Shown here: positions 25,144-35,472 of the stretch, piece after piece
Position numbering within the stretch: position 1 is the stretch's first letter
How the letters are laid out: every line of letters begins with the position of its first letter
Origin: Helicobacter pylori
GTDB taxonomy: Bacteria; Campylobacterota; Campylobacteria; Campylobacterales; Helicobacteraceae
Direction of reading: 5' to 3'
DNA: 64,000 nucleotides
Assembly: GCF_001653475.1 (NCBI RefSeq)
Contig: NZ_CP011487.1
Location: forward strand, 496,001 to 560,000
Program-made: the position numbers and the translations under genes
The notes under the pieces: generated by a model
The model's database searches: none
The model's input: the letters and a program-made list of their open reading frames with translations, nothing else
What the model was told of the DNA's origin: nothing

Positions 25144-27204
25144 ATGCAAGAATACCACATTCATAATTTGGATTGCCCTGATTGCGCGTCTAAATTAGAA
25201 AGGGATTTAAACAAACTGGACTATGTGAAAAAAGCTCAAATCAATTTCAGCACCAGTAGGTTGTTTTTGGATACGAGCGATTTTGAAAAAGTTAAGGCTT
25301 TCATCAAGCAAAATGAACCGCATTTGAGCCTGTCTTTTAAAGAGGCTGCAGAAAAGCCCTTGAGTTTTACGCCACTCCTTATTGCAATCATGGTATTTTT
25401 GGGCGCAATTTTAATCTTACACTTTGAGCCTAACGCTTTCATTGAAAAAGCTATGTTTTTCGTGTTGGCTTTAGTGTATCTCATAAGCGGTAAAGATGTG
25501 ATTTTAGGGGCGTTTCGTGGGCTTAGAAAAGGGCAGTTTTTTGATGAAAACGCTTTGATGCTCATTGCGACTATTGCGGCTTTTTGCGTGGGGGCTTATG
25601 AAGAGAGCGTGTCTATTATGGTGTTTTATTCAGCGGGTGAATTTTTGCAAAAACTCGCTATCTCTCGCTCTAAAAAATCCCTTAAGGCTTTAGTGGATGT
25701 CGCTCCTAATTTGGCTTATTTGAAAAAGGGCGATGCGCTAGTGAGTGTTGCACCTGAAGATTTGAGAGTCAATGACATTGTGGTGGTGAAAGTCGGCGAA
25801 AAAGTGCCTGTTGATGGCGTGGTGATCAAGGGCGAAAGTTTGCTGGATGAAAGGGCGTTGAGCGGGGAGTCTATGCCTGTTAATGTCAGCGAACATTCTA
25901 AAGTTTTAGGGGGGAGCTTGAATTTAAAAGCGGTCCTTGAAATTAAAGCAGAAAAAATGTATAAAGATTCTTCTATCGCTAAAGTGGTGGATTTAGTCCA
26001 ACAAGCCACGAATGAAAAGAGCGAAACAGAGAAATTCATCACTAAATTTTCACGCTACTACACCCCAAGCGTTTTATTCATTGCGTTAATGATTGCGATA
26101 TTACCGCCTTTATTTTCTATGGGGAGCTTTGATGAGTGGATTTATAGGGGGCTTGTGGCTTTAATGGTGAGCTGTCCTTGCGCATTAGTGATTTCTGTGC
26201 CTTTGGGGTATTTTGGGGGCGTGGGAGCGGCGAGCAGAAAGGGCATTTTAATGAAAGGCGTGCATGTTTTAGAGGTGCTTACCCAAGCTAAAAGCATCGC
26301 CTTTGATAAAACCGGCACTTTGACTAAAGGCGTTTTTAAAGTGATGGATATTGTGCCGCAAAACGGGCATTCTAAAGAAGAAGTTTTGCATTACGCTTCT
26401 TGCTCACAGCTCTTATCCACGCATCCGATCGCTTTATCCATTCAAAAAGCATGCGAAGAAATGTTAAAAGACGATAAGCACCAGCACGACATTAAAAATT
26501 ACGAAGAATTGAGCGGAATGGGGGTTAAAGCACAATGCCATACGGATTTAATCATCGCAGGGAATGACAAAATGCTGGATCAATTCAATATCGTGCACAG
26601 CCCTTCCCCAGAAAACGGCACGATCGTGCATGTGGCTTTTAACCAAACTTATATAGGTTATATCGTCATTAGCGATGAGATTAAAGATGACGCCATAGAG
26701 TGCTTAAGGGATTTAAAAGTGCAAGGGATAGAAAATTTTTGCATTTTGAGTGGGGACAGAAAAAGCACGACTGAGAGCATCGCTCAAACTCTAGGCTGTG
26801 AATACCATGCAAGTTTGTTGCCTGAAGAAAAAACGAGCGTGTTTAAAACTTTTAAAGAACGCTATAAAGCCCCGGCGATTTTTGTAGGCGATGGCATCAA
26901 TGACGCTCCGACTCTAGCGAGCGCTGATGTGGGGATTGGCATGGGGAAAGGCTCAGAATTGAGCAAGCAAAGCGCGGACATTGTGATCACCAATGACTCC
27001 TTAAGCTCTTTAGTGAAAGTTTTAGCGATCGCTAAAAAAACTAAAAGCATTATTTGGCAAAATATCTTGTTTGCTTTAGGGATTAAAGCCATTTTTATCG
27101 TGCTAGGGCTTATGGGGGTAGCGAGCTTGTGGGAAGCGGTCTTTGGCGATGTGGGGGTTACGCTTTTAGCCTTAGCCAATTCCATGCGCGCGATGAGGGC
27201 TTAA
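25144..27204 (+). CDS. cadA: P1B-type heavy-metal exporting ATPase CadA
   Basis: CadA exports Cd, Zn and Co and in H. pylori also affects urease activity and metal balance. The 686-residue protein has an N-terminal metal-binding domain ([19 protein letters not shown] with CxxC), the intramembrane metal site [11 protein letters not shown], the phosphorylation motif [19 protein letters not shown], and the hinge [12 protein letters not shown]. Eight membrane segments are plausible. It follows comM by 24 bp and is followed by the hsdS gene 45 bp away. Confidence 0.94.
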   Translation: MQEYHIHNLDCPDCASKLERDLNKLDYVKKAQINFSTSRLFLDTSDFEKVKAFIKQNEPHLSLSFKEAAEKPLSFTPLLIAIMVFLGAILILHFEPNAFIEKAMFFVLALVYLISGKDVILGAFRGLRKGQFFDENALMLIATIAAFCVGAYEESVSIMVFYSAGEFLQKLAISRSKKSLKALVDVAPNLAYLKKGDALVSVAPEDLRVNDIVVVKVGEKVPVDGVVIKGESLLDERALSGESMPVNVSEHSKVLGGSLNLKAVLEIKAEKMYKDSSIAKVVDLVQQATNEKSETEKFITKFSRYYTPSVLFIALMIAILPPLFSMGSFDEWIYRGLVALMVSCPCALVISVPLGYFGGVGAASRKGILMKGVHVLEVLTQAKSIAFDKTGTLTKGVFKVMDIVPQNGHSKEEVLHYASCSQLLSTHPIALSIQKACEEMLKDDKHQHDIKNYEELSGMGVKAQCHTDLIIAGNDKMLDQFNIVHSPSPENGTIVHVAFNQTYIGYIVISDEIKDDAIECLRDLKVQGIENFCILSGDRKSTTESIAQTLGCEYHASLLPEEKTSVFKTFKERYKAPAIFVGDGINDAPTLASADVGIGMGKGSELSKQSADIVITNDSLSSLVKVLAIAKKTKSIIWQNILFALGIKAIFIVLGLMGVASLWEAVFGDVGVTLLALANSMRAMRA

Positions 27205-27249
27205 AGCCTTCATCTCATCATCAAAGAGTTAGAAGCTTAAGGGGGCAAA

Positions 27250-28461
27250 ATGCATAAAATAGAGCGCTTACTCCAAACTTTAGCGCCTAAGGGGGTGGAG
27301 TTTAGGAAATTGGGGGAGGTGTGTGATTTTCAAAAAGGAAAATCAATAACAAAAAAAGCCGTAACTTTTGGAAAAGTCCCCGTCATTTCGGGGGGAAGAC
27401 AACCCGCTTATTATCACAATGAGGCAAATCGTAGCGGAGAAACAATAGCAATTTCTTCATCTGGAGTGTATGCTGGCTATGTTAGTTATTGGGATGTTCC
27501 TGTTTTTCTTGCTGACTCTTTTTCTGTTTCACCAAAACAAAAAACCCTAATGCCTAAATATCTTTTTCACTATCTTACAACGCAACAAGATGCAATCCAT
27601 GCAACAAAAAGCACAGGGGGAATTCCTCATGTTTATAGCAAAGACTTACAAAAAATAACAATCCCCATCCCACCCCTAGAGATCCAACAAGAGATCGTTA
27701 AGATTTTGGACGCTTTCACAGAATTAAACACAGAATTAAACACAGAATTAAAAGCGCGCAAAAAACAATACCAATATTACCAAAACATGCTTTTAGACTT
27801 TAATGACACCAATCAAGATAATAAAGACGCTAAAGAAAAATTAGTGCAAAAACCCTACCCTAAACGCTTAAAAACCTTACTCCAAACTTTAGCGCCTAAA
27901 GGGGTGGAGTTTAGGAAATTGGGGGAGGTGTGTGAAATAATTAGAGGTAAAAGGGTTACAAAAAAAGAAATACTAGATAAAGGAAAGTATCCCGTTGTAT
28001 CTGGTGGAATAGGATTTATGGGATATTTAAATGAATATAACAGAGAGGAAAATACAATCACTATAGCTCAATATGGAACTGCCGGATTTGTTAATTGGCA
28101 AAATCAAAAGTTTTGGGCAAATGATGTTTGTTTTTCTGTCATTCCAAAAGAAACCCTAATCAATAGATACCTTTATTATGTATTAACAAATATGCAAAAT
28201 TATTTATATTCTATTTCAAATAGAAGTGCTATACCTTATAGCATTTCTAGTAATAACATTATGCAAATAACAATCCCCATCCCACCCCTAGAGATCCAAC
28301 AAGAAATCGTTAAGATTTTGGATCAATTTTCAATTTTAACCACCGATTTATTAGCCGGTATCCCCGCTGAAATAGAAGCCAGGAAAAAGCAATACGAATA
28401 TTACAGAGAGAAACTATTAACATTCAAACCCCTAACCCCACATAAAGAAGTTAAAAAATGA
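27250..28461 (+). CDS. hsdS: type I restriction-modification DNA specificity subunit, orphan
   Basis: HsdS sets the DNA target of a type I system through two target-recognition domains. The 403 residues show two tandem halves: each begins LLQTLAPKGVEFRKLGEVC, has a divergent recognition domain (~30-135; ~235-340), and ends in ITIPIPPLEIQQEIVKIL plus a helical spacer. The first spacer has a TELN-TELN-TELK repeat. No hsdM or hsdR is within the window, so it must act with subunits encoded elsewhere. I recall the 26695 locus being called a prrB-like anticodon nuclease masking protein, a name used for HsdS homologues. A 10-codon frame overlaps the stop (ATGA), probably a remnant of the next gene. 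Confidence 0.9.
   Translation: MHKIERLLQTLAPKGVEFRKLGEVCDFQKGKSITKKAVTFGKVPVISGGRQPAYYHNEANRSGETIAISSSGVYAGYVSYWDVPVFLADSFSVSPKQKTLMPKYLFHYLTTQQDAIHATKSTGGIPHVYSKDLQKITIPIPPLEIQQEIVKILDAFTELNTELNTELKARKKQYQYYQNMLLDFNDTNQDNKDAKEKLVQKPYPKRLKTLLQTLAPKGVEFRKLGEVCEIIRGKRVTKKEILDKGKYPVVSGGIGFMGYLNEYNREENTITIAQYGTAGFVNWQNQKFWANDVCFSVIPKETLINRYLYYVLTNMQNYLYSISNRSAIPYSISSNNIMQITIPIPPLEIQQEIVKILDQFSILTTDLLAGIPAEIEARKKQYEYYREKLLTFKPLTPHKEVKK
27268..27326 (+). repeat. 59-bp direct repeat in hsdS, copy 1
   Basis: It encodes the start of the first HsdS half. Copy 2 is at 27877-27935 with one mismatch. Near-identical repeats ahead of both recognition domains allow domains to be swapped by recombination. 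Confidence 0.85.
27653..27710 (+). repeat. 58-bp direct repeat in hsdS at the end of half 1
   Basis: It encodes ITIPIPPLEIQQEIVKIL. The partner is at 28265-28322 with one mismatch. Together with the 59-bp repeats it brackets each recognition domain. Confidence 0.85.
27718..27753 (+). repeat. three 12-bp TELN-coding units between hsdS domains
   Basis: Units ACAGAATTAAAC, ACAGAATTAAAC and ACAGAATTAAAA encode TELN-TELN-TELK in the spacer helix. This matches the TAEL-type repeats of EcoR124I and EcoR124/3I, whose copy number sets the gap between the two half-sites. Confidence 0.8.
27877..27935 (+). repeat. 59-bp direct repeat in hsdS, copy 2
   Basis: Second copy of the 27268-27326 repeat, one mismatch, at the start of the second half of HsdS. 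Confidence 0.85.
28265..28322 (+). repeat. 58-bp direct repeat in hsdS, end of half 2
   Basis: Second copy of the 27653-27710 repeat, one mismatch, before the C-terminal helix of HsdS. Confidence 0.85.
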
Positions 28462-28643
28462 GTTATGAAACGACAAAACAAAGCAACTAAAAGCCCATTT
28501 TTAAAAATAAAAGTTTTAGTATAACAGAGCCAAAAATACCCGTAGCGTAATAAAAAGTTTGAAAATTCTTAACGCTTTTTTAAAAACAAGCCCTAAAATA
28601 GGCGATAAGGTGGTTTTAATGGCTGTTTTATGGCTAGGCGTTT

Positions 28644-28670
28644 TAACAACCCCTTTAAAGGGTTGTTATT
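28644..28670. terminator. hairpin between hsdS and hofF
   Basis: AACAACCC pairs with GGGTTGTT across a short loop (CTTTAAA) that can itself close. It lies between convergent genes and 10 bp from the hofF stop, with TATT following on the plus strand, so it may stop transcription both ways. Confidence 0.55.
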
Positions 28671-28680
28671 TAAAGAGGGC

Positions 28681-30180
28681 TTAAAGCTTCCACACTATCT
28701 CGGTGAAAATGTGGCTCCTGTCTTGATCGGTTGCAGGCTGGCTGTCTAATTTTGGCCCGTTCCACCCCATTTTATAGCCTTGATGCATGAGCACATTGTA
28801 ATATTCAAATTTGATGTCGGCTGAGAAATTTTTAGTGAATTTATAGCCCAAGTTGAGCGATAGGACTTGTTCGTTAGCCCTAGTCCCATAAGTCAAACGC
28901 CCTAATAAGCCCCAAAGGAGTTTCCTATGCACCCCACCGCCAAAGGCAAACACGGTAAAAGCGTTCGCATCCATCATGTAAGACAAAGAGTTAAGGGTGT
29001 TTGCATAAACGCTGTTCGTCCAAAAGTCAAAGCCTAAGCGGTTACCATGGTAGCCTATCATCCAGTTAGCGTTCCCAAAGGATTTATAAATCCCAAAACC
29101 AAAATTGTATTCATTCCATTCAAACTTTTGTTTGATCATCAAGCTATGCCCATTCTTACCGGCTGGCATGCCAAATTGATAGGTGCCCCAAAATCGTTTA
29201 GCATAAAAAGGATTAAGCACGGTAATATCCGTTTGAGAGCGGAACCCTAATCCGGTAAAAGTGGGGTTACTATCATAAGTGATCGTAAAGTTAGGGTCGT
29301 ATTCATTAAAGGGTGAAAAATAGACAAAAGGCTGAATGCTCCAACCCTTGTAATTCCAAATGATATAAAAGGCATGCACCCCAGGGTTGATGGTTTGCCC
29401 GTTTTTAAGAGTGTAGGTTTTAGGCGAATAGAAATTATAAAGCCACTCATTATAGGCAAAACCACGACCAAAAGAGCTAAACCACCAGAATTTGAAATTC
29501 CCTAAGTTTAAGGTCATATCCAAGCCTTGGTTGTAACCACTCATATAATCCGCTGGGGATTCGTATCTCCCGCCCCTAATTTGAAAAATATCTTTGTAGT
29601 TGTAGCGCAAGTAAGCGTTATAAATCACATAGTTTCTGGTGTGATCGGCATAAGTTTTGGCGCAAGTGGAAGCCTCTAAAGCTTCTTGATTGGACAACTG
29701 TGTCATTTGGGCTTGAGTCATCTGATCGTATTGGCTTTGGGTCAAATTCCCTGTGGCTAACCCACAACTAGCCCATGGTTTTTGCCCTACAAGACCGCCC
29801 CAATAGCCCACATAGTTCCAAGTCATAGCCCCATAAGGTTTTCCTGTAACTTCGTTAATAAAATCCTTAGTGCTATCGTAAATAACAGCACCCCCCCAAC
29901 CCCCAAGACTCCCGTCTAAATGGTGCCCGTTAGCCGTAGCGCTTTTGGGTAAGAGTTCCGTAAAATCCACTTGCATGTAAGCCATAATCGTCATAAAGGT
30001 TTCGGTAGGATAAATCCCTTTATTAGTGTTGATAGGTTTGTTATTGAAACCAACTTTAGAGAAACTTTCAGCACCCGCTTTAATTTTAGCGATTTTACCC
30101 AAATCAAAAGCTTGACTTTGAGAAGAGAATAAAAAAAGAAGCGTTGCGATATTTTTAGCAGATGCAACTTTATAGTTCAT
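28681..30180 (-). CDS. hofF: outer-membrane protein HofF
   Basis: A member of the H. pylori Hof family of porin-like outer-membrane proteins (~450-520 residues). The 499-residue product has a signal peptide (IATLLFLFSSQSQA), then the family start FSKVGFNNKPINTNKGIYPT, many aromatic beta strands (YNFGFGIYKSFGNANWMIGY; RKLLWGLLGRLTYGTRANEQ) and the C-terminal RSHIFTEIVWKL. It is a paralogue of hofE at 36007-37374, with closely matching motifs. Its 280-bp upstream region (30181-30460) is AT-rich and contains a GTTAA-TTC-TTAAC palindrome but no clear promoter. Confidence 0.9.
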   Translation of the reverse strand: MNYKVASAKNIATLLFLFSSQSQAFDLGKIAKIKAGAESFSKVGFNNKPINTNKGIYPTETFMTIMAYMQVDFTELLPKSATANGHHLDGSLGGWGGAVIYDSTKDFINEVTGKPYGAMTWNYVGYWGGLVGQKPWASCGLATGNLTQSQYDQMTQAQMTQLSNQEALEASTCAKTYADHTRNYVIYNAYLRYNYKDIFQIRGGRYESPADYMSGYNQGLDMTLNLGNFKFWWFSSFGRGFAYNEWLYNFYSPKTYTLKNGQTINPGVHAFYIIWNYKGWSIQPFVYFSPFNEYDPNFTITYDSNPTFTGLGFRSQTDITVLNPFYAKRFWGTYQFGMPAGKNGHSLMIKQKFEWNEYNFGFGIYKSFGNANWMIGYHGNRLGFDFWTNSVYANTLNSLSYMMDANAFTVFAFGGGVHRKLLWGLLGRLTYGTRANEQVLSLNLGYKFTKNFSADIKFEYYNVLMHQGYKMGWNGPKLDSQPATDQDRSHIFTEIVWKL

Positions 30181-30460
30181 GTTTAACCCTTATTATAAAC
30201 AAAAAAATTCTAAATAGAGTGAGCCAATACCATTCAAAGAAAATTTTTTCTTACAGATCTTGAGAGTCTAATCAGTCTGTTCATCTTTCGCCCTTTTTTC
30301 TACGAAGTCCGACTTACAAAGTTAATTCTTAACTAAGTCGTTCCTTAATATTAGCATAATGTTATTGTTTTTTTAAATTTTGAGAATAAAATTTTTCTTT
30401 GTCAGTCAAATACAGACACTCAAAGCCTTATTTAATCTCAATATTATTTAATTTTTTAAT

Positions 30461-31723
30461 TTATTCATTCCTTAATACGCTTAAAGCGTCAATACGAGAA
30501 GCTTTTTTAGACGGGTAATAAGAAGAAAGGGCTACGATAATCACAGAGCCTATTAAAGTGAGCATGAAATCCATTAAAGACAAATCCAAAGGCAAGGTGT
30601 TAATGCCATAAACATCCGCTGGGAGCGAGATGATAGGGAACACGCTTAAAAGATACATGCTTAAAAACGCTAAAATTACCCCAAGCGCCACACCGCCTAA
30701 ACCAATGATATTGCCCAAATAAAAAAAGGTTTTTTGGATTTCTTTTTGACTGCTCCCCATGCTAAAGAGCAGGGCGATTTCTTTACGCCTGTTCATCACC
30801 ACCATTAAAAGCGAGCTGATGATATTCAAAGACGCCATTAAAATAATGAGCATGAGCACAATGAATAGCGCTCTTTTTTCTAATTCCATCGCCGAGAAAA
30901 AATTCCCGTTTTGTTGCCACCACCCTTCAATGCCTATGCCATGGTGGTTGATTGTTTTTAAAGCGTTGCGTAAAATTTCAATATCCTTCATGGGCGTTTT
31001 AGAATAGACATGCACCCCATCATAAAGCCCTAAAGGCAATCTCCTGATCGCGCTTATGGCTTGAAGGCTCGCATACATGTAGCTCATGTCATAAGATTTT
31101 AGCCCTGAATCAAAATCGCCTTTGATAGTAAAACGCTTCATGATAGGGGAGAGCGTGAGACCTGTTGGCTCTAATTCGGTGAAAAACAAATCGGCTTTTT
31201 GGTTGAGATCTAAATTCAGGCTGTATCTCAAGCTTTTCCCCACGATCAAATTAAAAGGGTTTTTGAATAGATCGTTTTCATTGGTGTTTTTTAAAGCGTC
31301 GTTTAAAACTTCATTGATGCGCCTTTCTTTAGAAAAATCCACCCCAAACACAACGCCACCATTCATAGAATGCGCGCTTTTAATCAGGCTTTGAGTTTGC
31401 AAATAAGGGCTAAAAAGCAAATTAGGGAACTTTTTTTCTAAAGCTTGAACCACTTCTTCGCTGATCCCATAAGAGCTTGTGGTATAGAGCGTTAAGGGGT
31501 AGTTCATCACAAAAAGCTTTTTTTCAAATTCCTTACTCATGCCATTCATGATCGCCATAGCCACAATTAAAACCATCACGCCAACCGCCACGCCAAAAAA
31601 AGCTAACAAAGCGGTGATGCTAATAAATGGCTGGCTTTTATCAAAACGCAAATAACGCTTGATAAGGAAAAAGATTAAGGATCTATTTGGCAAATAAGCC
31701 CTTTTTAGGCCCGCTTTTAGCAC
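30461..31723 (-). CDS. LolC/LolE-family lipoprotein-releasing ABC permease
   Basis: LolCDE extracts lipoproteins from the inner membrane and passes them to LolA. The 420-residue protein begins [20 protein letters not shown], close to LolC/E, then has a first helix ([20 protein letters not shown]), a large periplasmic domain and three C-terminal helices in the FtsX-like fold ([20 protein letters not shown], typical coupling helix). It overlaps the end of secA by 41 bp from ATG 31723; a later TTG near 31692 would remove most of the overlap. A lolA gene lies just beyond secA, which supports the role. Confidence 0.88.
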   Translation of the reverse strand: MLKAGLKRAYLPNRSLIFFLIKRYLRFDKSQPFISITALLAFFGVAVGVMVLIVAMAIMNGMSKEFEKKLFVMNYPLTLYTTSSYGISEEVVQALEKKFPNLLFSPYLQTQSLIKSAHSMNGGVVFGVDFSKERRINEVLNDALKNTNENDLFKNPFNLIVGKSLRYSLNLDLNQKADLFFTELEPTGLTLSPIMKRFTIKGDFDSGLKSYDMSYMYASLQAISAIRRLPLGLYDGVHVYSKTPMKDIEILRNALKTINHHGIGIEGWWQQNGNFFSAMELEKRALFIVLMLIILMASLNIISSLLMVVMNRRKEIALLFSMGSSQKEIQKTFFYLGNIIGLGGVALGVILAFLSMYLLSVFPIISLPADVYGINTLPLDLSLMDFMLTLIGSVIIVALSSYYPSKKASRIDALSVLRNE

Positions 31724-34280
31724 AACAATCTTTATATTTTTTGCCGCTCCCGCAAGGGCAAGGCTCGTTTCTTTTAGGGGTTTTAGCGAAGGTTTTCATG
31801 GCCACATTCAAATCTTCATCTAAAGCTTCTTCATGGCGATAGGTTACGCTCTCATGCTCTCTTTCTTCGCTAAAGTTATCCAAATAACGCTCCGCATCGC
31901 TAGAATCTTGCTCACTTTCAAACTGGATCTTAGAAAAGGTTTTGATCGCTTCCATTTTAATGTCTTCAATGAGTTCTAAGAAAAGGTTGTAACTCTCTTT
32001 TTTGTATTCTACGAGAGGGTCTTTTTGGTTGTAGCCTCTTAAATTGATACCGGTTTTGAGATTATCCATCGTGTAAAGGTGCTCTCGCCATGCGTTGTCT
32101 AAAATCTGCAAATACACGATGCGTTCAATCCGGCTTCTTTGTTCGCTGTCTAAAGCTTTCATTTTGTTTTCATAATCGCTTTTTAGTTTTTCAGCGACAA
32201 AGCTTTCAATAGGAGAGGCTTTTTTTAAATCTTCTAATCCAACATGAGCGTTAAAATCTTCTTTTAAGATATTTTTAAGCCCTAAAAGTTCCTCCTCAGA
32301 CAAGTTTTGATTGTCAAAGGCTTTGAGTTTAGAAAAGATTTGATTGAGCGCGTATTCTCTGTTTTCAGCGATTTTAGCGCTAATATTGTAATTGACATCT
32401 AATAATTCATCTCTAAACTTATACACGCTTTTTCGTTGCTCATTAGCCACATCATCGTATTCTAACAAATGCTTACGGCTTTCAAAATGCAAGTTTTCCA
32501 CTTTTTTTTGCGCATTTTCCACCGCTCTTGTTACAAGCTTTGATTCAATGTGTTCACCGTCTTTAAGCCCTAATTTTTCCATCACCCCCTTAATCCTATC
32601 GCTCCCAAAAATGCGTAACAGATTGTCTTCTAAACTCAAATAAAATTGGCTCGTTCCCGGATCGCCTTGGCGCCCGCTCCGCCCCCTTAATTGGTTGTCA
32701 ATCCTGCGGCTCTCATGCCTTTCAGTGCCAATGATATACAGCCCCCCAAGCTCTTTAATTTCATCAGTGAGCTTAATATCAACGCCCCTGCCCGCCATGT
32801 TAGTCGCAATCGTAACCGCCCCTTTAAGCCCAGCGTCTTTGATGATTTCAGCTTCTTTGGTGTGCTGCTTGGCGTTTAAAACGGTGTGAGGGATGCGTTC
32901 TTTTTTGAGCAAAGCGTGCAAGGTTTCACTCTTTTCAATGCTGGCCGTGCCGACTAAAACGGGCTGACCCTTATCGTGTAATTCTTTAATTTTAAGGATT
33001 ACAGCGTCAAATTTTTCTTTTTCACTCTTATAGATCAAATCGTTCAAATCTTTTCGTTTGATCGCCAGATTAGTAGGGATAGACACCACTTCTAAATTAT
33101 AGATTTCTAAAAATTCTGTGGCTTCGGTTTGAGCCGTGCCTGTCATGCCAGCGAGTTTAGAAAACATCCTGAAATAATTTTGGAAAGTAATATCGGCTAA
33201 GGTTTGGCTCTCTTCTTTAATGCTCACGCCCTCTTTAGCCTCTAAAGCCTGGTGTAAGCCCTCACTAAAGCGTCTCCCCTCAGACAAACGGCCGGTAAAT
33301 TCATCTACAATCACCACTTCATTATTGGCTACAATATAATCTTTATCAATAAAAAAGAGGTAGTTCGCTTTCAAAGCTTGGTCTAAATGGTGCGATAAGG
33401 CGGCGTTTTCAATCTTGTATAAATTATCCACGCCAAAGAGGTTTTCTGCTTTTTTAATCCCCTCTTCAGTGATTAAAATCGCGCGGTTTTTTTCATCTAT
33501 GGTGAAATCCACTTCCGCTTGCATGCTTTTAGCGACTTCATCAGCCTTGTTGTAATTTTCCATGCGCCTATCCACAGGTCCTGAAATGATTAAAGGGGTT
33601 CTTGCTTCATCAATTAAAATGGAATCCACCTCATCAACAATAGCGAACGCATGGGATTTTTGCACTTTATGCTCTAAAGAATATTTCATGTTATCCCTTA
33701 GATAATCAAAGCCAAATTCATTATTAGTGCCATAAACAATGTCTTTAGAATAAATTTCTAAACTCTCATTATCGTCTCGCACGCTTGCGGTGATCGTGCC
33801 TACGCTATAACCTAAGAAATGATACAACGGCTCCATTTCTTTAGAATCCCTATGGGCTAGGTAATCATTGACGGTTACCACATACACGCTCTCGCCCTTT
33901 AAAGCGTTTAAAGCCACCGCTAAAGTAGCGACTAAAGTTTTACCCTCGCCGGTTTTCATTTCAGCGATTTTGCCATCGTTTAAGACCATGCCCCCAATGA
34001 GTTGCACATCAAAATGGCGCATCTTTAAGATCCTTTTACTCGCTTCTCTGGTGATGGCAAAACTTTCTGGCAAGACTTCTAAAAGGGTTTTTTCTTGCAA
34101 ATCTTTTTCTACGGATCGCACTCGTTTTTTTAACTCTTCAAAAGCGTTTTGCAGTTCAGCATCGCTCATTTTTTCATAAATAGGCTCTAAGGCGTTGATG
34201 GCTAGGACTCGTTTTTTGTATTGCTTGATCCAGCGATCGTTTCTGGTGCCAATGATTTTTCCAATGATTGCTTTTATCAT
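31683..34280 (-). CDS. secA: protein translocase ATPase SecA
   Basis: SecA drives preproteins through SecYEG. The 865 residues show DEAD-type motor features: [20 protein letters not shown] (Walker A), [20 protein letters not shown] (Walker B region), [10 protein letters not shown] and [19 protein letters not shown]. The C-terminus carries the zinc-binding [13 protein letters not shown] that binds SecB and lipids. Length is normal. It heads an operon with the lolC/E gene. lolA is divergent 146 bp away, so Sec export and lipoprotein sorting genes cluster here. Confidence 0.98.
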   Translation of the reverse strand: MIKAIIGKIIGTRNDRWIKQYKKRVLAINALEPIYEKMSDAELQNAFEELKKRVRSVEKDLQEKTLLEVLPESFAITREASKRILKMRHFDVQLIGGMVLNDGKIAEMKTGEGKTLVATLAVALNALKGESVYVVTVNDYLAHRDSKEMEPLYHFLGYSVGTITASVRDDNESLEIYSKDIVYGTNNEFGFDYLRDNMKYSLEHKVQKSHAFAIVDEVDSILIDEARTPLIISGPVDRRMENYNKADEVAKSMQAEVDFTIDEKNRAILITEEGIKKAENLFGVDNLYKIENAALSHHLDQALKANYLFFIDKDYIVANNEVVIVDEFTGRLSEGRRFSEGLHQALEAKEGVSIKEESQTLADITFQNYFRMFSKLAGMTGTAQTEATEFLEIYNLEVVSIPTNLAIKRKDLNDLIYKSEKEKFDAVILKIKELHDKGQPVLVGTASIEKSETLHALLKKERIPHTVLNAKQHTKEAEIIKDAGLKGAVTIATNMAGRGVDIKLTDEIKELGGLYIIGTERHESRRIDNQLRGRSGRQGDPGTSQFYLSLEDNLLRIFGSDRIKGVMEKLGLKDGEHIESKLVTRAVENAQKKVENLHFESRKHLLEYDDVANEQRKSVYKFRDELLDVNYNISAKIAENREYALNQIFSKLKAFDNQNLSEEELLGLKNILKEDFNAHVGLEDLKKASPIESFVAEKLKSDYENKMKALDSEQRSRIERIVYLQILDNAWREHLYTMDNLKTGINLRGYNQKDPLVEYKKESYNLFLELIEDIKMEAIKTFSKIQFESEQDSSDAERYLDNFSEEREHESVTYRHEEALDEDLNVAMKTFAKTPKRNEPCPCGSGKKYKDCCAKSGPKKGLFAK

Positions 34281-34426
34281 AGTAGTAATAACCTTAATAA
34301 GAGTGCTTTAATCTCATTTATTTTATTAAAGCGTCAGTTTTTAATCCCATTTTAGCATGGATAAAATAAAAGTCTTGTAAAATAAGGGGTTTTATTGAGA
34401 TGAGAGATTATTTTAAGGTTTGAATA

Positions 34427-34981
34427 ATGAAAGCTTTTTTAAAGATTTTAATGGTTTTGATTTTGATGAGCGTTGCTTATGCTAAAAATCCTTTAACCCT
34501 TTCTAAAGAAGAAGAGGTTTTACAACATTTGCAAAGTTTTAGCGCGAATTTCAAGCAGGTTTTAAAAAATGAAAAACCTTTAGTTTATTACGGGATTTTA
34601 AAGGCTAAAGCCCCTAATTGGGCTTTATGGGTTTATGAAAAGCCTTTAAAAAAAGAAATTTACATGAACGATAAGGAAGTGGTGATCTATGAGCCTAATT
34701 TATTTCAAGCGACCATTACGCCCTTAAAAGATAAGACGGATTTTTTCACCATTCTCAAGCGGTTGAAAAAGCAAGATGATGGATCTTTTAAAACGACTAT
34801 CAACAAAACCACTTATCGTTTGGTTTTTAAAGACGGCAAGCCTTTTTCGTTGGAATTTAAAGATGAAATGAACAATCTTGTTACGATCACTTTTTCTCAA
34901 GCAGAAATTAACCCCACTATGGCTAATGAAATCTTTGTTTTTAAGCTTAAAGATGAAAACATTGATATTGTGCGCCAATGA
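34427..34981 (+). CDS. lolA: outer-membrane lipoprotein carrier LolA
   Basis: LolA carries lipoproteins across the periplasm. The 184-residue product has a signal peptide (LMVLILMSVAYA), followed by a LolA-like beta-barrel: LQHLQSFSANFKQVLKNEKP, LVYYGILKAKAPNWALWVYE (equivalent of the family's polymer-like strand), and VIYEPNLFQATITPLKDKTD. The sequence is diverged from E. coli LolA but length and pattern fit, and neighbouring secA and lolC/E strengthen the call. It is divergent from secA and immediately precedes the tmRNA. Confidence 0.85.
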   Translation: MKAFLKILMVLILMSVAYAKNPLTLSKEEEVLQHLQSFSANFKQVLKNEKPLVYYGILKAKAPNWALWVYEKPLKKEIYMNDKEVVIYEPNLFQATITPLKDKTDFFTILKRLKKQDDGSFKTTINKTTYRLVFKDGKPFSLEFKDEMNNLVTITFSQAEINPTMANEIFVFKLKDENIDIVRQ

Positions 34982-35044
34982 TTTTTAATGATTCATTGCA
35001 TTTTGTTAGCAAAAGTTAGCTAAAATAGACAAGCTTTTAAAAAT

Positions 35045-35430
35045 GGGGCTGACTTGGATTTCGACAGATTTCTTGTCGCACAGACAGCATGCCAAGTGCT
35101 GCTTGTAAAACAGCAACAAAAATAACTGTAAACAACGCAGATTACGCTCCAGCTTACGCTAAAGCTGCGTGAGTTAATCTCCTTTTGGAGCTGGACTGAT
35201 TAGAATTTCTAGCGTTTTAATCACTCCATAACCTTAAGCTAGACGCTTTTAAAAGGTGGTTCGCCTTTTAAACTAAGAAACAAGAACTCTTGAAACTATC
35301 TCAAGGTTTTAGAAAGTTGGACCAGAGCTAGTTTTAAGGCTAAAAAACTAACCAATTTTCTAAGCATTGTAGAAGTTTGTGTTCAGGACAAGATTTTTGG
35401 ACTGGGGTTCGATTCCCCACAGCTCCACCA
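35045..35430 (+). ncRNA. ssrA: transfer-messenger RNA
   Basis: tmRNA frees stalled ribosomes and tags the broken peptide. The 386-nt gene starts GGGGCTGACTTGGATTTCGA and ends GGTTCGATTCCCCACAGCTC followed by CACCA, forming the tRNA-like domain with 5'-GGGGCTG pairing to CAGCTCC. The tag frame begins at GTA 35128 and stops at TGA 35170-35172, encoding VNNADYAPAYAKAA; with the tRNA-borne Ala this is AVNNADYAPAYAKAA. The tag ends in the AKAA pattern recognised by Clp proteases. The CCA end is encoded. It lies 63 bp after lolA. Confidence 0.97.
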
Positions 35431-35472
35431 TATTAAAAAGTATCATTTTTATAGCGTATTTAAGGAAGGTAA

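Noticed and set aside
30181-30460. Regulatory elements in the hofF upstream region
   Set aside because: Several AT-rich palindromes occur (for example GTTAA-TTC-TTAAC), but none matches a known H. pylori operator well and the closest TATAAT is too near the ATG.
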